Source: Sarcocystis neurona
Lineage: Eukaryota > Apicomplexa > Conoidasida > Eucoccidiorida > Sarcocystidae
DNA length: 64,000 nt
Assembly (NCBI GenBank): GCA_000727475.1
Contig: KL647290.1
Coordinates: forward strand, 5,114,405 to 5,178,404
Direction: 5' to 3'
A program made the translations under genes and the position numbers. Below, piece after piece: positions 1 to 12,024 of the stretch. Numbering within the stretch: position 1 is the first letter of the stretch; the number at the start of each line of letters is the position of its first letter. The notes below the pieces were generated by a model. It did no database searches. It was not told the origin of the DNA and saw only the letters and a program-made list of their open reading frames with translations.

Positions 1-765
1 AGCAGCAGCAACAGGGACAGCGCCGGCAACAACGGGAAGAAAGGACCTTCTCTTGCTGTAACAGCGATGAAAATCGACACAGGCATAAAACTGCATCGTC
101 GCCCCTTAACAGCGAGAACCGCGCTGCCCGTAACACAGAGATACACGCATGCAGCACATGCTGCTGCTGTTGTCAGGCGCCGAGGAAGTGCGGCTGCACC
201 CTCAGGAACAGTGGGGAGCTTCTTCGATGCCACAGCTGGCGTCTGCGTCGTTCAGAATGTGTACCAGCAGGTGCCGCAGAGACTGAGGCAATCCCAGGAT
301 CAGCAAACGCAACGCGTAAGTGAGCAGCAGCAGCGGGTTATTCAGCAACACGTGCAATTGCTTCAAAGAGGACTGCGAGGACAGCACCAAGAAGTGCAGC
401 AGCAGCAGCGAGAGCGCGCAGTTTTAAGGCGGCACCAGCAGAGTGAACTATCACAGCAATACCCGCATAGTGTCTCCCTACATGCGCAAACGCCCCAAGG
501 TGAGCAGCAGCAGCAGCAGCACGGGGGGTTGCAGCAGGAGCAGCAGCAAGCGCAGCAACGCTGTACGCTACAACAACAGCAGCTGCGGCAACAGCGACTG
601 TGGCAGCAGCAGCACCTGGCTCTTCTCCAGCAGCACCAACAGCAACAGAGACTGCTGCAGCAGCAGCAGTCAGATGCCTACAGCATCAACAGCAGGGGAT
701 TCAAGGCGAAAGGCCCATACGAGTACGGTGGCACACGGTACACCCCTGTCGTATTTCGTCTTTAG
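1..765 (+). CDS. Partial Gln-rich open frame, unknown protein
   Basis: The first forward frame is open from the window edge to a TAG at 763-765, about 254 codons. It is rich in Gln, Ala and Arg, with CAG-encoded glutamine tracts and no recognisable domain. The least repetitive part is around 205-300 (residues such as SFFDATAGVCVVQNVYQQVP). CAG reads on the plus strand, which in this window is mostly seen in exons of plus-strand genes, so it may be the 3' part of a gene starting outside the window. A second forward frame is open to about 317 and ends at a good donor (GTAAGT at 318), so the true reading frame is not settled. No function can be assigned. Confidence 0.3.
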   Translation, partial: SSSNRDSAGNNGKKGPSLAVTAMKIDTGIKLHRRPLTARTALPVTQRYTHAAHAAAVVRRRGSAAAPSGTVGSFFDATAGVCVVQNVYQQVPQRLRQSQDQQTQRVSEQQQRVIQQHVQLLQRGLRGQHQEVQQQQRERAVLRRHQQSELSQQYPHSVSLHAQTPQGEQQQQQHGGLQQEQQQAQQRCTLQQQQLRQQRLWQQQHLALLQQHQQQQRLLQQQQSDAYSINSRGFKAKGPYEYGGTRYTPVVFRL

Positions 766-1700
766 GGCGCGGTCCCGTGCACGCTCGTGAAGAACAGGCA
801 GCAGCAGCAGCTGTGCGGAAACAGCAGCAGCAAGAGCATACCTCTTGGCTCCGCCAACGGACAGAGATAATGATTTATCTGAACAACACACATGGAGACA
901 TCCTTGTGCGGCACCAGCTACGAAATACCCTACTATCCGCCGCAGCAGCTTGTTTACACGTAGCAATAGCATGTACGTAGTTGGCCGCCGGCAGTAACGC
1001 AGCAGCAACCGCAGCAGCAAGCGACTGCTCAGCCCCAAAGAGACACGTAGGGGTGGCCCCCAGTCATAGTAACCGGAGTAGAAGGAAGAACAGCAGCGGA
1101 GTGGAAGCCGCCTCTTTCACAGCTGCATCATCGTTGCATAGAAGTAGGGGACCAGCGAAAACAAGCGACAACGATGCGCGCCATTCTCTCTGCAGAAGAG
1201 AGCACTCTTGCTAGCAGCAGCAGGTACCTCTCCACAGCTACAAAGAGTTGATCCCGGCAGCAGCACTGCAGCAAAGCCGCAACAGAAGACATCTAACCTT
1301 ACGTTATCCGCAGACGCAGGAGTTAGCTGCGCCACGCGCTGCTGGCTTCCATCTGGTATTCGCCTGCCGTAGCAGCACGAGGTAGCAACGCCAGCTGTTG
1401 CCTGACTCGTCTTTTCCTCCAAAGGAAACTAGAGTTGCGGAGGCTGCAGATGCAGCAGCTTCTTCAGCGGCTGTTTCTTGCAAAGGCAAAGCTACAGGGC
1501 ACCCTTAGCGGCGTCACTCGTGGCAGCGCAACTCAACAGCATTAGCAGCGCCCTGAACAGCGGTAGCAGCAGCGTCAGTAGCAACAACAGCGTCGGCAGA
1601 GCAGCAACGGCAACGCCAGCAGCACACTCAGAAGGAGTGTGCGCAGCAGCCTAAGCTGCTTTTCTTCCGTTCAGAGTTTGAAAAAACAAACCGCAGCAGC
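766..1700. repeat. CAG/GCA-rich low-complexity block
   Basis: Interrupted CAG, GCA and AAC triplets continue from the preceding frame, but all frames are broken into pieces under about 120 codons. It could be further exon or 3' untranslated sequence of the partial gene to the left. No domain is visible. Confidence 0.6.
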
Positions 1701-4700
1701 AACACTCTCCTGAGCGCACACGAACGAGAGGGCTACGGTAGCGGCATGGGAAGCAGCTCCCGCGGTATTAGGTGGATGAGAGGGCTTTGAAGGGTCAAAT
1801 TCGAAAGCGTTGGTCTATTGGATTCGCAGTGGAACACTACCTGACCCGAGCATCGTCCGTATGCACGTAACAGAGGCTACTTGCTTGTAAAGGCGCTTAC
1901 TTGCCGCACACGGATATATCCAGGTGGAGGGTTATAGGTGTGCGAAGAAAAGTGCAGACATTCACCCACATAGATGGATACGTGTGTATTTACGAATATA
2001 CATATACACATATATATGCGTCGTTGAGAGCTTACGTCGTTGGAGCGAACTTCGTTTTGACTATGTACGAAGCGGCAGATCTATCTTAACGCACCCATAG
2101 TTTATACACATCTTCACACTTACATACATACGTGCATGTATATCGATGCAGTAGCACCTTTACGTTTTGCAATTGTCTGCGTGAATGCACAAACACATAT
2201 ATTTTGAATGTGTACCTACGTGGATGTATACGTGTGTGAGCCTTCCACGGTCGTGTGATGGCAGCAGTACGCATGCTGCCTGCAATGATCCTGCGTGTAC
2301 GGATACACACGTATTGTCGGGTTGTCGCAGATATCGAAGTAGAGAGGAACTAAGGACACCTACTATTATGTACAAATACACGTCACGTTGGGGAGACACA
2401 GGTGCATGCGCCTCAACACCCTCTATACGTACATTTGTATATACATACGGGCGCGTATGGACGCACACGTAAACGTCCATAAATACATGTGTAGTACGTA
2501 CACAAATATCCAAGCACACGTGCATACGATACCAAGTAAACCTACGCAACTGCAGGTCGAAGGAGCGCATTTTATGAACAGTTCCACTGGGACCACCAGA
2601 CCAACTGCAGAGGCTGAGGAATACACACTCTTATTTTGTTGCTGCACAGCAGCCTCGGAGGCAAGCGGTGCTACTGTTGCTGCTCTGTGCAGCTGGACTG
2701 GCGCTCAGCGGCCCACACATATGTCCAAATATAATATATATGTATATGTAAACGCAGATGCGTGAGTCTCTGTGTGTGGCTCGACAGATATAAACAAGCA
2801 CGTGTGTTTATGTGTTAATTCGTATGTCGCTGTCTGCGTGCATACGCATCTGCGAGGGCACCCTTACCAATGCATGTACAGATACAGAATCCGTGAGACA
2901 CAGTTATACGCGTGCGCACCAGCAATCTATACGTACGTATACGGTGCGACCTCCGCGTCATTGTGTATCTATATGAGTGCTATTATCTCCGCGTAAGCGT
3001 ACATCTATTTAAATGTTTGGGTGTGTGTACTGCGTAGTTTTTTATACAAGAGGAGGCTCGTGGTAGTGTCAGATCTCCCTACGGTGGCTTTGTATTTACA
3101 TGTCCCCCTGTCCGACTGTCGGTGGGACAGACGGCGACGACACGTGGTCACACTTATGTACGTATTCAGGCTGATATATATATATATATACATATATTTT
3201 GCACTCTTCCTGCGTATGCAAATAGGTACATGTCAATTTCTAGTGTGTGTGGGTATCCGTACATGAGTGAACCTTGATTCGTGTGCTCTAGAAGTGTACG
3301 CGTCCAAAACGACGCATATTTTTACACGTCACTCAACAAGCACATGTGTACGTACGAATGTATGTATATATATATATATATATGTGAATGTATGTGCACA
3401 AGCGCGAGTGAATAAACATTCATGGAATACGTGCACCTGGAGGATACATGTTGGAAATGTGCGTGCAGCGCTCCTCTTCATGTCTACAGGAGCGAGAGGC
3501 CGCCCACGCCCCAGGCGTTGGGATAGTCTCGTAACCAGGTTGTGCCTCTTCTTACGCTGTCAATGATATTTTAACTACGGAAAGAAAAGGTTCCAATTGT
3601 TGCGCAACCTCTGACGAAAATCAATTTAAGCGAATGCACTTGCGTGCAGCGCTTGGCAAAACCTATTTGTCCACGCGTGGAACCAGCAACACCCTGGACG
3701 CAATTGACAATGAAATCACTTAACGCGCTGCCGTTTATTCGTCTGGCGTGCGCAGCGGTGGATGTACAAACGTACCCTCTAGTGTGGCAGAATGCGCCTT
3801 TTCACAAACTTTAGACGTGAAACATCCCTACAGACGAGATTGTGTATATACATAAATTACAGCGGTATACAGGCACGTGACGACCCCTCGTTGTATCCAT
3901 TAGACGTCCACCACCTTCCTTCTGTCTCTACATATACATATATATATATATGTAAAAGAATGTAACTGTATACAGATATGCATGTCTGTGCGGCGGAAAC
4001 TGGATACCAGTGGCCCTCCGCATAACATTAGATCTCAACGGGGACAGCAGCTAACGTCTTTGCAGTCCGCATACAGTGTGGAAGAGAATGTCCGCATACA
4101 GTGTGGAAGAGAATGTCCGCATACAGTGTGGAAGAGAATGTGAAACGAAAGCAAGGATTGCCGCATCTTTGTCTCAACCCTGGCAAGGAAAGGTAGAGTG
4201 GCACTACGAAGAAGCCTCTTCATACACGTGCCGATGCAAATAACTGTAGACAAAAAGAAGAAGACTAGAGTTTGAATAATGCTGCCTCTGCAAAAATTCT
4301 GGTTCACGCAGCGGCAAAAACTCCTATTTCTTCTTTTCATATACCTGCATATATAAATGTATATACATATATATGTATGAGGTAGATTAATCGAGAGAAA
4401 CGCAGTTCGAAATACAGCGCCGCAGTAGTCAAAAACCTTTACGTGCGTAAAGACAGACGGCGTTCTTGATATAGAAAAAGCATTAACAGGGAATCACAAC
4501 TTCCTCTGAGTTACACAACCTACACACTCATCTGTATGTGTATGTGTATACACATACATTTACTTATGCCGGCAAAAGTGTCTCTGCTTAATTAGACCGA
4601 CGAAGGCCTCCACTCCTCTTGATAACGATGCACACGCCCACGTGTATAGGCTGTAAATACGTATACACACGTTTAAATGAGAGAGTATACGCGTCCCCAC

Positions 4701-7366
4701 TTGCACTTCCAGCGGGAGTGGTCCGGCAGCAGAGTCAGCTGCAAGCGTTTCAAAGGAAGAAGTCCCACGTTGTGGAGGGGCGTAGTGGTACACCGACAGA
4801 ACTGAAAAAAGGGAGTGTGGGTGTGAAAAGGTGAAGAAGTGAAGCACTCGGGCGAGTGAAGTGGCAGTGATGCGAACAGAAGGCAGAACTTTCTCGAGCC
4901 GAAGCAAAAGATAATTTCGTCAGAAGGCGTGGGAAGACAGAAAAAGTGCGTGCAGCGTGAAGGACAAAAAGGAAGAGAGTCCTTCTGCGGTGACGTCGGT
5001 GCCAAAACAGAATACACTTGAACTGCATGCAGTCGGCTCGTCTGTACACACTGCTGATTTAGGTTTTGCGGCATGTGCGTCCAGACTCGTCTCAACTGAA
5101 AGGACACGATCCGACGGTGTACGTACACCGCAGAAGTGCGATCGTGACTATTTTGGCGCCGCGTGGTTATGCAACCCAACACAGAATGGTGCATAAAATA
5201 TACGCGTGTATTCGAGGAGGTGCACTCGTTCATACTTTGTAGTACCACTACACACGAGTTTTGTTGGTTGGGGGCCTGTGCCCAGACTTCCTGTGTATAG
5301 ACACCGCGAGTTTCCTTCTCTGGAAAATCACGTCCATGCAATTGTAAGCCGTAAATGCCACCTCGCGCCCACTGCACGCGCCGGCTTCCACGAGCTCTCC
5401 AAGTGTATTAATGTGTGCCCTTGATAACGCGTACGTCATATATATATATATGTACAAATGAATAGATGACTACGAGCTTGTAAGAGGATTACGCACGCAC
5501 TTTCATACGTATATACACACACGCCGTAACGCAGTGAGCCGGCTCTACAGCGCCGCCTCCACGTACACATATTCCTACATTTATTGACACAGATGTACTT
5601 AGAGATGGGGGGAGAAAAACATGTTTGAAATAGGACCACCACATATAATTTTTCTCGGCGTAGATGTGCCTTTACACTGCAGGTATATTCCTGCGTCGAA
5701 GCGTGTTCTTAGGTCAACACAGGTAGGCGTATGTATGCTTGCAGATGTACAAACATTTATATACGCCTGGGGTGCTCAACGCACACGGATGTGTACGCAT
5801 ACGCAAGAGTGTGTATATGAAATGGAAAAGGTTGACCCTGCGTACATAGAAGTCGATAGCAGAAAAGCAGGCCTGACACTTCTCACGAATACGCGCGCTC
5901 AAGAAAGAAAAAGCCTCCTGCAGCAGCGGAGCCTAGGGAGGGGCACGAGGTATCCAGCACTTCATCAGGGAGCGGCCGTCCTGCGTTCGAGGCCTAAATT
6001 TCTCCCCGTCCTCCTTGGAAAAAAATGCGTACTACACGTAGGTATTAACTACTACATTTACATTCTTACACACACACAGACACGTACGCACACACACACA
6101 GATGTATACCGATACGTCAACACATACGCAAAGTTTTACACACGCTTACGTGTATGTATGTGAACATTCATACATACACGTGTCATAAATATAAATATAT
6201 ATATATATATATATGGATACACAGAGAGAGGGAGAAGAAACGTAGATGGAGACACGACAGATTTCATTGTTGATGTTGGTAAGCTCGGCGTCGTTTCAAA
6301 CAAAGGCCAGACACATGTCTGGTTTGACGCTGCTGCCATTTATATACGTCTACACACATAATATATAAATATGTCTATCTTCACATACGGGTGCTCCAGT
6401 ATAGGGATAGAGACCTATCCCTGCATGTATACAAATGTATATATACCAACACATATATATATATATCCCTGCCTACAAGCATACACATGCGCGCGTCTCC
6501 ACTAAAAAAAGAACCTACAGCTGCCCAGACGCGAACTTCCCAACATATTGACACGCGCGTACATGTCAAAAGGCCTACACACACATATCCCGTTCCTAAG
6601 AAACCGCAATACATAAACATATCAATATATACACGAGTTCGTATTGATCCCTGCTACGACTGCAACTTTGATTACTACTGCCACCACTACTACTCCTCCT
6701 ACTACTAGGACTACGCCACACATATCTACATACATATATACATATATATTTATGTATATGTATATATCCGCACATGTCCGCCCTGCTCCCTAGACACCCA
6801 CCTGCATGTAACATATCCACAAGAACACTCATAAAGATATAAATACGTACGTCCCTACGGAGTACAGAGGCCTACTCGAATAGAAAGATGTTTTCACATG
6901 CTAACACGGAAAGCAAATGCATACAGTCCGTCCTTCACTTGGGTATACAAGCAGAGGAAATAAAATTCATGAAGACGACACAAAGAAGGGCATCCTGCAA
7001 CGTCTTTAGCCGCACTTGCTGCTGCTACATCAAACATATACATGTATATATATATACATACGTAACCCTCCCCCATATACATATATATATATATATGTGG
7101 ACACGCATGAGTCGTCTACGTGGACGTATGTATGATATATTTATATGCATGTACAAACACACGCTAATACACCCCGCATATATCGAAAAGACGTGCGTCT
7201 GCTCGGCCTCTTTCTACACACAAACGCCTGTAGTTCGAACACAACGCCCAACTCCATCGATGTGTCGCTGCGGCCAGTAAAGTCTCTCCACGTCGCATAG
7301 CGGGCGATACAGATACACACGTAGAATTTCAACAAGAAATTGGCGAGAAGTGAGCACGGTTGTATG
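1701..7366. other. Intergenic, TA/TG microsatellite-rich, no gene recognised
   Basis: The stretch is dominated by runs such as (TA)n, TATATACG and ACACATAC, separated by unique DNA. Short frames here translate to Tyr/Ile/His/Thr-rich strings typical of microsatellites. A minus-strand frame at 4673-5377 (234 codons) is longer than expected by chance but shows no recognisable motif. No RNA gene was recognised. Confidence 0.6.
4066..4140. repeat. Perfect 25-bp tandem repeat, three copies
   Basis: The unit beginning TCCGCATACAGTGTGGAAGA repeats exactly three times (4066-4090, 4091-4115, 4116-4140). It sits in unique sequence between microsatellites. Confidence 0.95.
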
Positions 7367-7606
7367 CTAGTCCGTCCGCGCACGGCATTTATAGAGAAAA
7401 GGAAGGACGCACTGCAACGCGTACTGCAGACTTTCTACAGACCGCCCACCGAAGAGGGTAACGTTTCCCGTCGAAAAGAGATGTAGTGTCACCACCTCGT
7501 CTTTGCTGCTGGGGCTGGCGCTGACGCTGCTGTTGTTGCCGCTGTTATTCCATGCCGCGTGCAGCACCTGCTGCTGCTCCTTTTTCTCATCCTGCTGCTG
7601 CTGCTT
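7367..7606 (-). other. TBP-like gene exon 3 (last)
   Basis: It encodes a Gln/Asn/Ser-rich insert and then the last strand and helix of TBP repeat 2 (LHLFSTGNV, then LQYALQCVLPFLYKCR), ending in TAG at 7367-7369. The 5' edge is the most upstream phase-0 acceptor (CTCTGCAG). Acceptors further in would shorten the insert without affecting the TBP fold. Confidence 0.8.
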
Positions 7607-10600
7607 CTGCAGAGACCACACCCCTCCTCCGGTCTTCTGTCCGCCTGTGCCTCCTCCTCCTCCTCCCTTTCCGGTTTTCTCGTCCCCTTCGCCTGTTTTT
7701 CCTCGTATCTGCTCCTAGTAGAAAGACGTGCGCAGTCCGCAGAAGCACAGAAGAAAAGCAGGCCACGAAAAAAACGAGAATCGCGGAGGGGACTGGGCGG
7801 AGGAAGAAGGGGAGCAGCAGAGGAGGACGAAGAAGAGGCAGCAGCAGAAGGCAGAGAAGTGCGGACGAAAATGAGCAAGAGTCTACATACTACCTCCAGC
7901 TGCACGTCCGACGCGACGGAAAAAAGAGGAGGATACACAAAATTCGAACACCAACAGGAGAAGTCTGCCTTATACCACGGGACGAAGCGAAAACAGGGAG
8001 GCGACGAGTAAGAAGAGAAAATGGAACACCGTAACGAGGAGAACAGAGATATACGCTGCGGCTCGCCAGACGTAGAATTGAGTGGGACAAGGCGGGACGA
8101 GGAAAACAGAGAGAGACGGCGACGCGAATTAGTAGAAAGGAACTTCGGCAAAAAAGCGTCGAAACGAGGAGGACACAAACGCAGGCGCTGAAACCTACTG
8201 GCAGAGAATAGATCTCTGTGCGCTATGACGCGGGCAAATACGAGTACACATATCCGTGCGCACACGCACTTGTACGAAGCAACGCGACTTTTCTCTAAGC
8301 ATGCAGCAACAAACTGAAAAAGTCCTTTCTTCCTGCATCGCAGCCATCTCTTTCCTTCTGCAGCAACAACGTACCTACACGACGAAGTGGCGAGACAGGA
8401 GGGCTAATCATTTCCACAGGGTGGCCACACCTATCTCCACGCCAAAAGAACGTATCACGCACGCGTATATAATTATGTATATATATATGTATATGCTCAG
8501 GAAAATCCGTTCCCTCTATATATGCTTATGTATAGCACGTACATATATGCGTACATATATGCTATCACCATACCTCTCCTTCTCTCTCTACACACATACA
8601 CACATATCTTCTAGTTCTCTGTACACCTACATCACCGTACCTCTCTTCCTCGACACACAACAGCATATATGTGTCTTCTCGCCCTAGACACCCAGATATT
8701 CTTCAACGCAGTCCCACACGCATCAGGCATACATATAATGTGAAAAGCCATTCACTCTGTGTGCATACCTGCATCACCGTAGCTCTCTCTCTTTCTCTCT
8801 CTATACATATATATATGTTTTCGATCTATACATCCAAATATTCACCCGCAAAGTCCCCGACGTGGCGCGTGCTCGTGCCGCGCTACACGCCCACGTACGC
8901 AGTGAATTTTACTTTTTTCTTTGTCGATCTGCCTATCTCTGTTGGCCCGCGCGAACGTCCGCTGCACTCGCTTCCCTCGCCTCCTGCTGTTCTCTTCACT
9001 TATATACTCCCTCCTGACACAGCCACTTGGGGTCGTCTGTTTGTTTCCCCGAGTTTTTTTTCCTTGGTCAGCAGTTACCTGGCCTACGGCCTGCTGCTGC
9101 TTGTGGACCCCGCCTGCAGGGACGGGCACGCGAACTTTGACAGCAGGAAATCGCTCCGGCTCGTAGTCGGCAGCAAGGCCCCGCTCTGCGGCCAGCGCGT
9201 GCAGAGAAAGGAGAGAAGAAAAGGAGAAGCTCCCGAGGATATTTTTGACGCGGAAATGCGAGAAAACCACCGAACAACGCGTCAGCGGATGCAGCTGCAG
9301 TCGCCTCCCCACTTTCTTCATCGCGTGCCGCAGCTCCTCCACACTGTTCGCCCCGGTGCCTGTCAGTTTTCCGTTGCTGCGCCGCAGCAACAAAGACATA
9401 GACGCATAGCAGGAAAAGTAAGAGCAACGACGCGCAGACGAAGTGGGCACCGCGCAGGAGGCAACAACACAACAAGAGAGAAAAAGAACGGCGAAGGACG
9501 AGCCCCACGTCTCGGATACACACACACACACAGAAACAAGGCCAAGGAGAGAAACACGAGAAAATCCGGGAAGCACAACAGGTGGGCACATGGAGAAGAA
9601 AAGAAGAGGACGTGCGGAAGATACGTACGCACACTCCAAGTGGGGCATGGAGCGAGTGAAAAGCGAAAGAACCGGACTACGAAAAAGAAGAAGAAAAGAA
9701 GTACACTGATGCAGCAAATATATATATCCGTGTGTGGAGAGAAAGACAAGCGCAGACACGAATGCAGTGAGAAGGCAGTCCACACGTATGCGAAGGCAGG
9801 CGTCGGCACGTGTGCTCGAGCAGTACCAGCAGCAACAAATGGCAGCAGCACAAGCAAACAACAACAGCAGCCGCAGCAAACAGCAGCAGCAAACAACAAT
9901 CAGCAGCAGCACACAGCAGCACAGACGTGTGTCTGCAGGGGGAGGAGTAGCAGCAGGAGCATCAGCAGCAGGGCCCGTCCTCGTCAAACTACACCAGGAC
10001 GTCACAAGTCTGAAGGACGACACACACGTGACTACTCTAAAAACTTCTTCTCTGCCGTCACAGTTTCTTCCCATACTCTGCGATGTGCACTACTCTTACG
10101 CATGTGTGTCCTACCAGAAAAGAGACTCTTCTCGGTTTTCCTCTCTTTTTCGCTTCATCCCTCTTTTCCTTTGTTCCCTTCCCTTTTTCATCCCCTTCTT
10201 CATGTTTTCTAACACGCGGGACACTCTTTTCTTCAACCTAGACCTACGAGCCGCTCCTTTTCTATCTCTGTCTCTTTGCTTACCAGGCTTCCCCCTTCCC
10301 TTTCTTCGTGCTGTCCGCCTCGCCCTTTTTGCAACCCCAAGAGCAGTGAGCCCGCGGCAGAAGAAGTTACCGGCTCGACACGCCTTCCACACCACGACGG
10401 CTTTCTGTACGGCAGCCGGTTTCCCTTCTTTTCTTCTGTCCCTCTATCTCTTTTTCCTCTACTTGCCCTCTGCGTTCTCCCCTGCTTGTTTTCTGTTGTG
10501 CGGCTCTTTCGCCTTCTCTAAGGTTGTCCCTTTTCCTCCTCGTTGCTCCGCTGCTTTTCTTATCAGCAGCCTCTTCGTCTCTTACCTAAAAATATTTATG

Positions 10601-11244
10601 GACGCAATGCAGTGGGTACGGCAGCGAAGATCGACTCTGACACTTTCGAAGATGCCTGGCATATACACAGCGTTGCCGAACGTCTGGCATGCTGCGTCCA
10701 AATTCACCGGGCAGTTGAGCTGCGCGTACGCCATGACATTGTGAATATAAAGCATTCCTTCTGCATTGTCGTCTTCGTCCCCTTCCTCTTCTTCTTCTCC
10801 GTCTGCCTCATCATCTTCTCCATTTGCGGTCTCTGCTGCTGTTCCTCTCCCTTCTCCCTCTCCGGCTTGCGTCTCGCCTAGTCTCCGTTTCTTTGCCAGT
10901 CTCCGTCTCTTCCTGCCGCCCTCTGCTGCTGCTGCTGCTCGTGCCCCCCCGGCGCCTGCAGGCGCTGCTGTCGCTGCTGTTGCCGTCGCCGTCCGAGCCA
11001 GCCACTCCGCCTCTGCTTCTGCGTCGACCGCATTTGGCGCCTCAGACTCGCAAAACCGCGCTGCCCATGCCGCAGCTGCACGCTCCTCTTCCTCGCCTCC
11101 ACCGTCGACGCCCTCCTCCTCTTCCTCGTCCGAAGAATTAAACGGAAAAGGAAGGGCCGGGGCAGGAGCATGGAAAAACGGGACAGAAAGTTCGGATTTG
11201 CTACCGCTGCCGCCGCTGCTGCGCAGAGACGTGTTCCTTGCCAT
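7367..11244 (-). CDS. TBP-family protein (divergent TATA-box-binding protein or TBP-related factor)
   Basis: The model is complement(join(7367..7606, 9079..9376, 10586..11244)), 398 residues. TBP-family proteins nucleate RNA polymerase pre-initiation complexes by bending promoter DNA in the nucleus. Residues 1-160 are acidic and Ala-rich with a basic nuclear-localisation-like cluster (GGRKRRRLAKKRR). TBP repeat 1 starts near residue 164 (IHNVMAYAQLNC) and continues across a phase-2 junction (NIF / SNGKLTGTGA). Repeat 2 starts near 258 (FRVKNILGSF, then DYEPERFPAV) and ends in exon 3 (VVTLHLFSTGNVTLFGG). The four phenylalanines that intercalate into DNA in TBP correspond to F199, F219, F296 and F363. 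The two groove-contacting asparagines correspond to N169 and N265. A Gln/Asn/Ser insert (about 313-355) interrupts repeat 2. The ATG at 11244 has an in-frame TGA three codons upstream. Donors are AG|GTAAGAG and CAG|GTAACT. The exon 3 acceptor is uncertain because CAG repeats offer several sites. Divergence suggests a TBP-related factor, but a diverged canonical TBP is possible. Confidence 0.85.
7607..9078 (-). other. TBP-like gene intron 2
   Basis: This 1472-bp intron holds TA microsatellites (about 8460-8560 and 8780-8820) and purine-rich CAG-type sequence on the plus strand at 7790-7870, which is CTG-type on the sense strand. Open frames within it are rich in Ser, Arg and Leu and show no domain. 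Confidence 0.65.
9079..9376 (-). other. TBP-like gene exon 2
   Basis: The exon begins C AAC GGA AAA after a CAG acceptor, completing a Ser codon. It encodes the end of TBP repeat 1 and most of repeat 2, with the conserved blocks NGKLTGTGA, FRVKNILGS and YEPERFPAV. It ends GGC CAG before GTAACT in phase 0. Confidence 0.85.
9377..10585 (-). other. TBP-like gene intron 1
   Basis: This 1209-bp intron carries a CAG block on the plus strand at about 9820-9970, so it reads CTG on the gene's sense strand. A 513-codon open frame on the plus strand at 8671-10212 overlaps it and the flanking exon, and is judged an antisense shadow. Confidence 0.75.
10586..11244 (-). other. TBP-like gene exon 1
   Basis: This exon encodes the acidic N-terminus, the basic cluster and most of TBP repeat 1. 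It ends ATT TTT AG before GTAAGAG, a strong donor, in phase 2. CAG repeats read on the sense (minus) strand. Confidence 0.85.
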
Positions 11245-11253
11245 GGTCACGTA

Positions 11254-12024
11254 TCAGCTACTCTTCGCGCATATGCTGCTCTTCCTGTCACACTCCTTCC
11301 CTCCCTCGTCCTTCTCCTCTTCCTCGTTCTGTACCCCTTCTTCTCCTACTCCTCCTGATACGGCTACCCTTGCTGCGGCTGGGTCTGCTGCTGCTGCTAT
11401 TATTATTGCTGCCTCTGCAGATCCGGTTTCTCTAGGGGACGCTACTTTTCTGCGATGTTCTTCTCGTCCGCACTGCTGCGTTGTCACTCCTTTCTCCGCT
11501 GCTCGCGCTCCATGTGCGTCCACCCGGTACTGCTCTTTGAACAGGGACTGCTGCTGCAGTTCGCGCTTCTGCTGTACTTTCTGCCGTCCTGGCTGCTCCT
11601 GCTGCTCTGCTCGGTGCGCCGTTGGGGCTGCTCTTTCTGTTCCTGCTCCTGCGGCCGGCGCCGCCGCTGCTGCTACTGTCACTGATGTCGTTGCTGCTGT
11701 GGCCGATGCGGAGGGGGATTTGCTGCTGTTGTTGCTCGCTGCTGTTCCGCGGCCGACGCTGTGAGGCTCGACGTAATGGTGGCCGAGCAAAGCAGCACAC
11801 CAGGACAATGTGGAGAGCAGCAGGTGGTGCACCTGCTGCGTGCTATGTTGCTGCTGCTGTGGCTGGTTCCGCCGTCGCTGCCGCTGCTGCTGCTGTTGCT
11901 GCTGTTGCGGCAGCTGTCGCAGCCAAGGGGATCGACACGCAGAAGCAGCGCCACATATATGCGCGCCACTTTCGTTAACAGCGATAGGCGCAGATATATT
12001 CATACAAGAGAATAGGTTGCACAC
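11254..12024 (-). CDS. Gln/Ala/Ser-rich frame just upstream of the TBP-like gene
   Basis: A minus-strand frame of about 256 codons lies in the same phase as TBP-like exon 1. It stops at a single TGA (11254-11256), three codons before the ATG at 11244. CAG repeats read on the minus strand, as in exons of that gene. It encodes polyglutamine, Ala-rich and acidic stretches with no domain. It may be a transcribed 5' leader, an upstream exon joined by splicing, or an N-terminal extension broken by a sequence error. Its terminal Met codon is not a reliable start. Confidence 0.3.
   Translation of the reverse strand: MCNLFSCMNISAPIAVNESGAHICGAASACRSPWLRQLPQQQQQQQQRQRRRNQPQQQQHSTQQVHHLLLSTLSWCAALLGHHYVEPHSVGRGTAASNNSSKSPSASATAATTSVTVAAAAAPAAGAGTERAAPTAHRAEQQEQPGRQKVQQKRELQQQSLFKEQYRVDAHGARAAEKGVTTQQCGREEHRRKVASPRETGSAEAAIIIAAAADPAAARVAVSGGVGEEGVQNEEEEKDEGGKECDRKSSICAKSS

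Noticed and set aside
8671..10212. A 513-codon plus-strand open frame
   Set aside because: It is antisense to TBP-like exon 2 and intron 1. Its translation is low complexity or microsatellite-derived, whereas the opposite strand encodes clear TBP blocks with proper splice sites.
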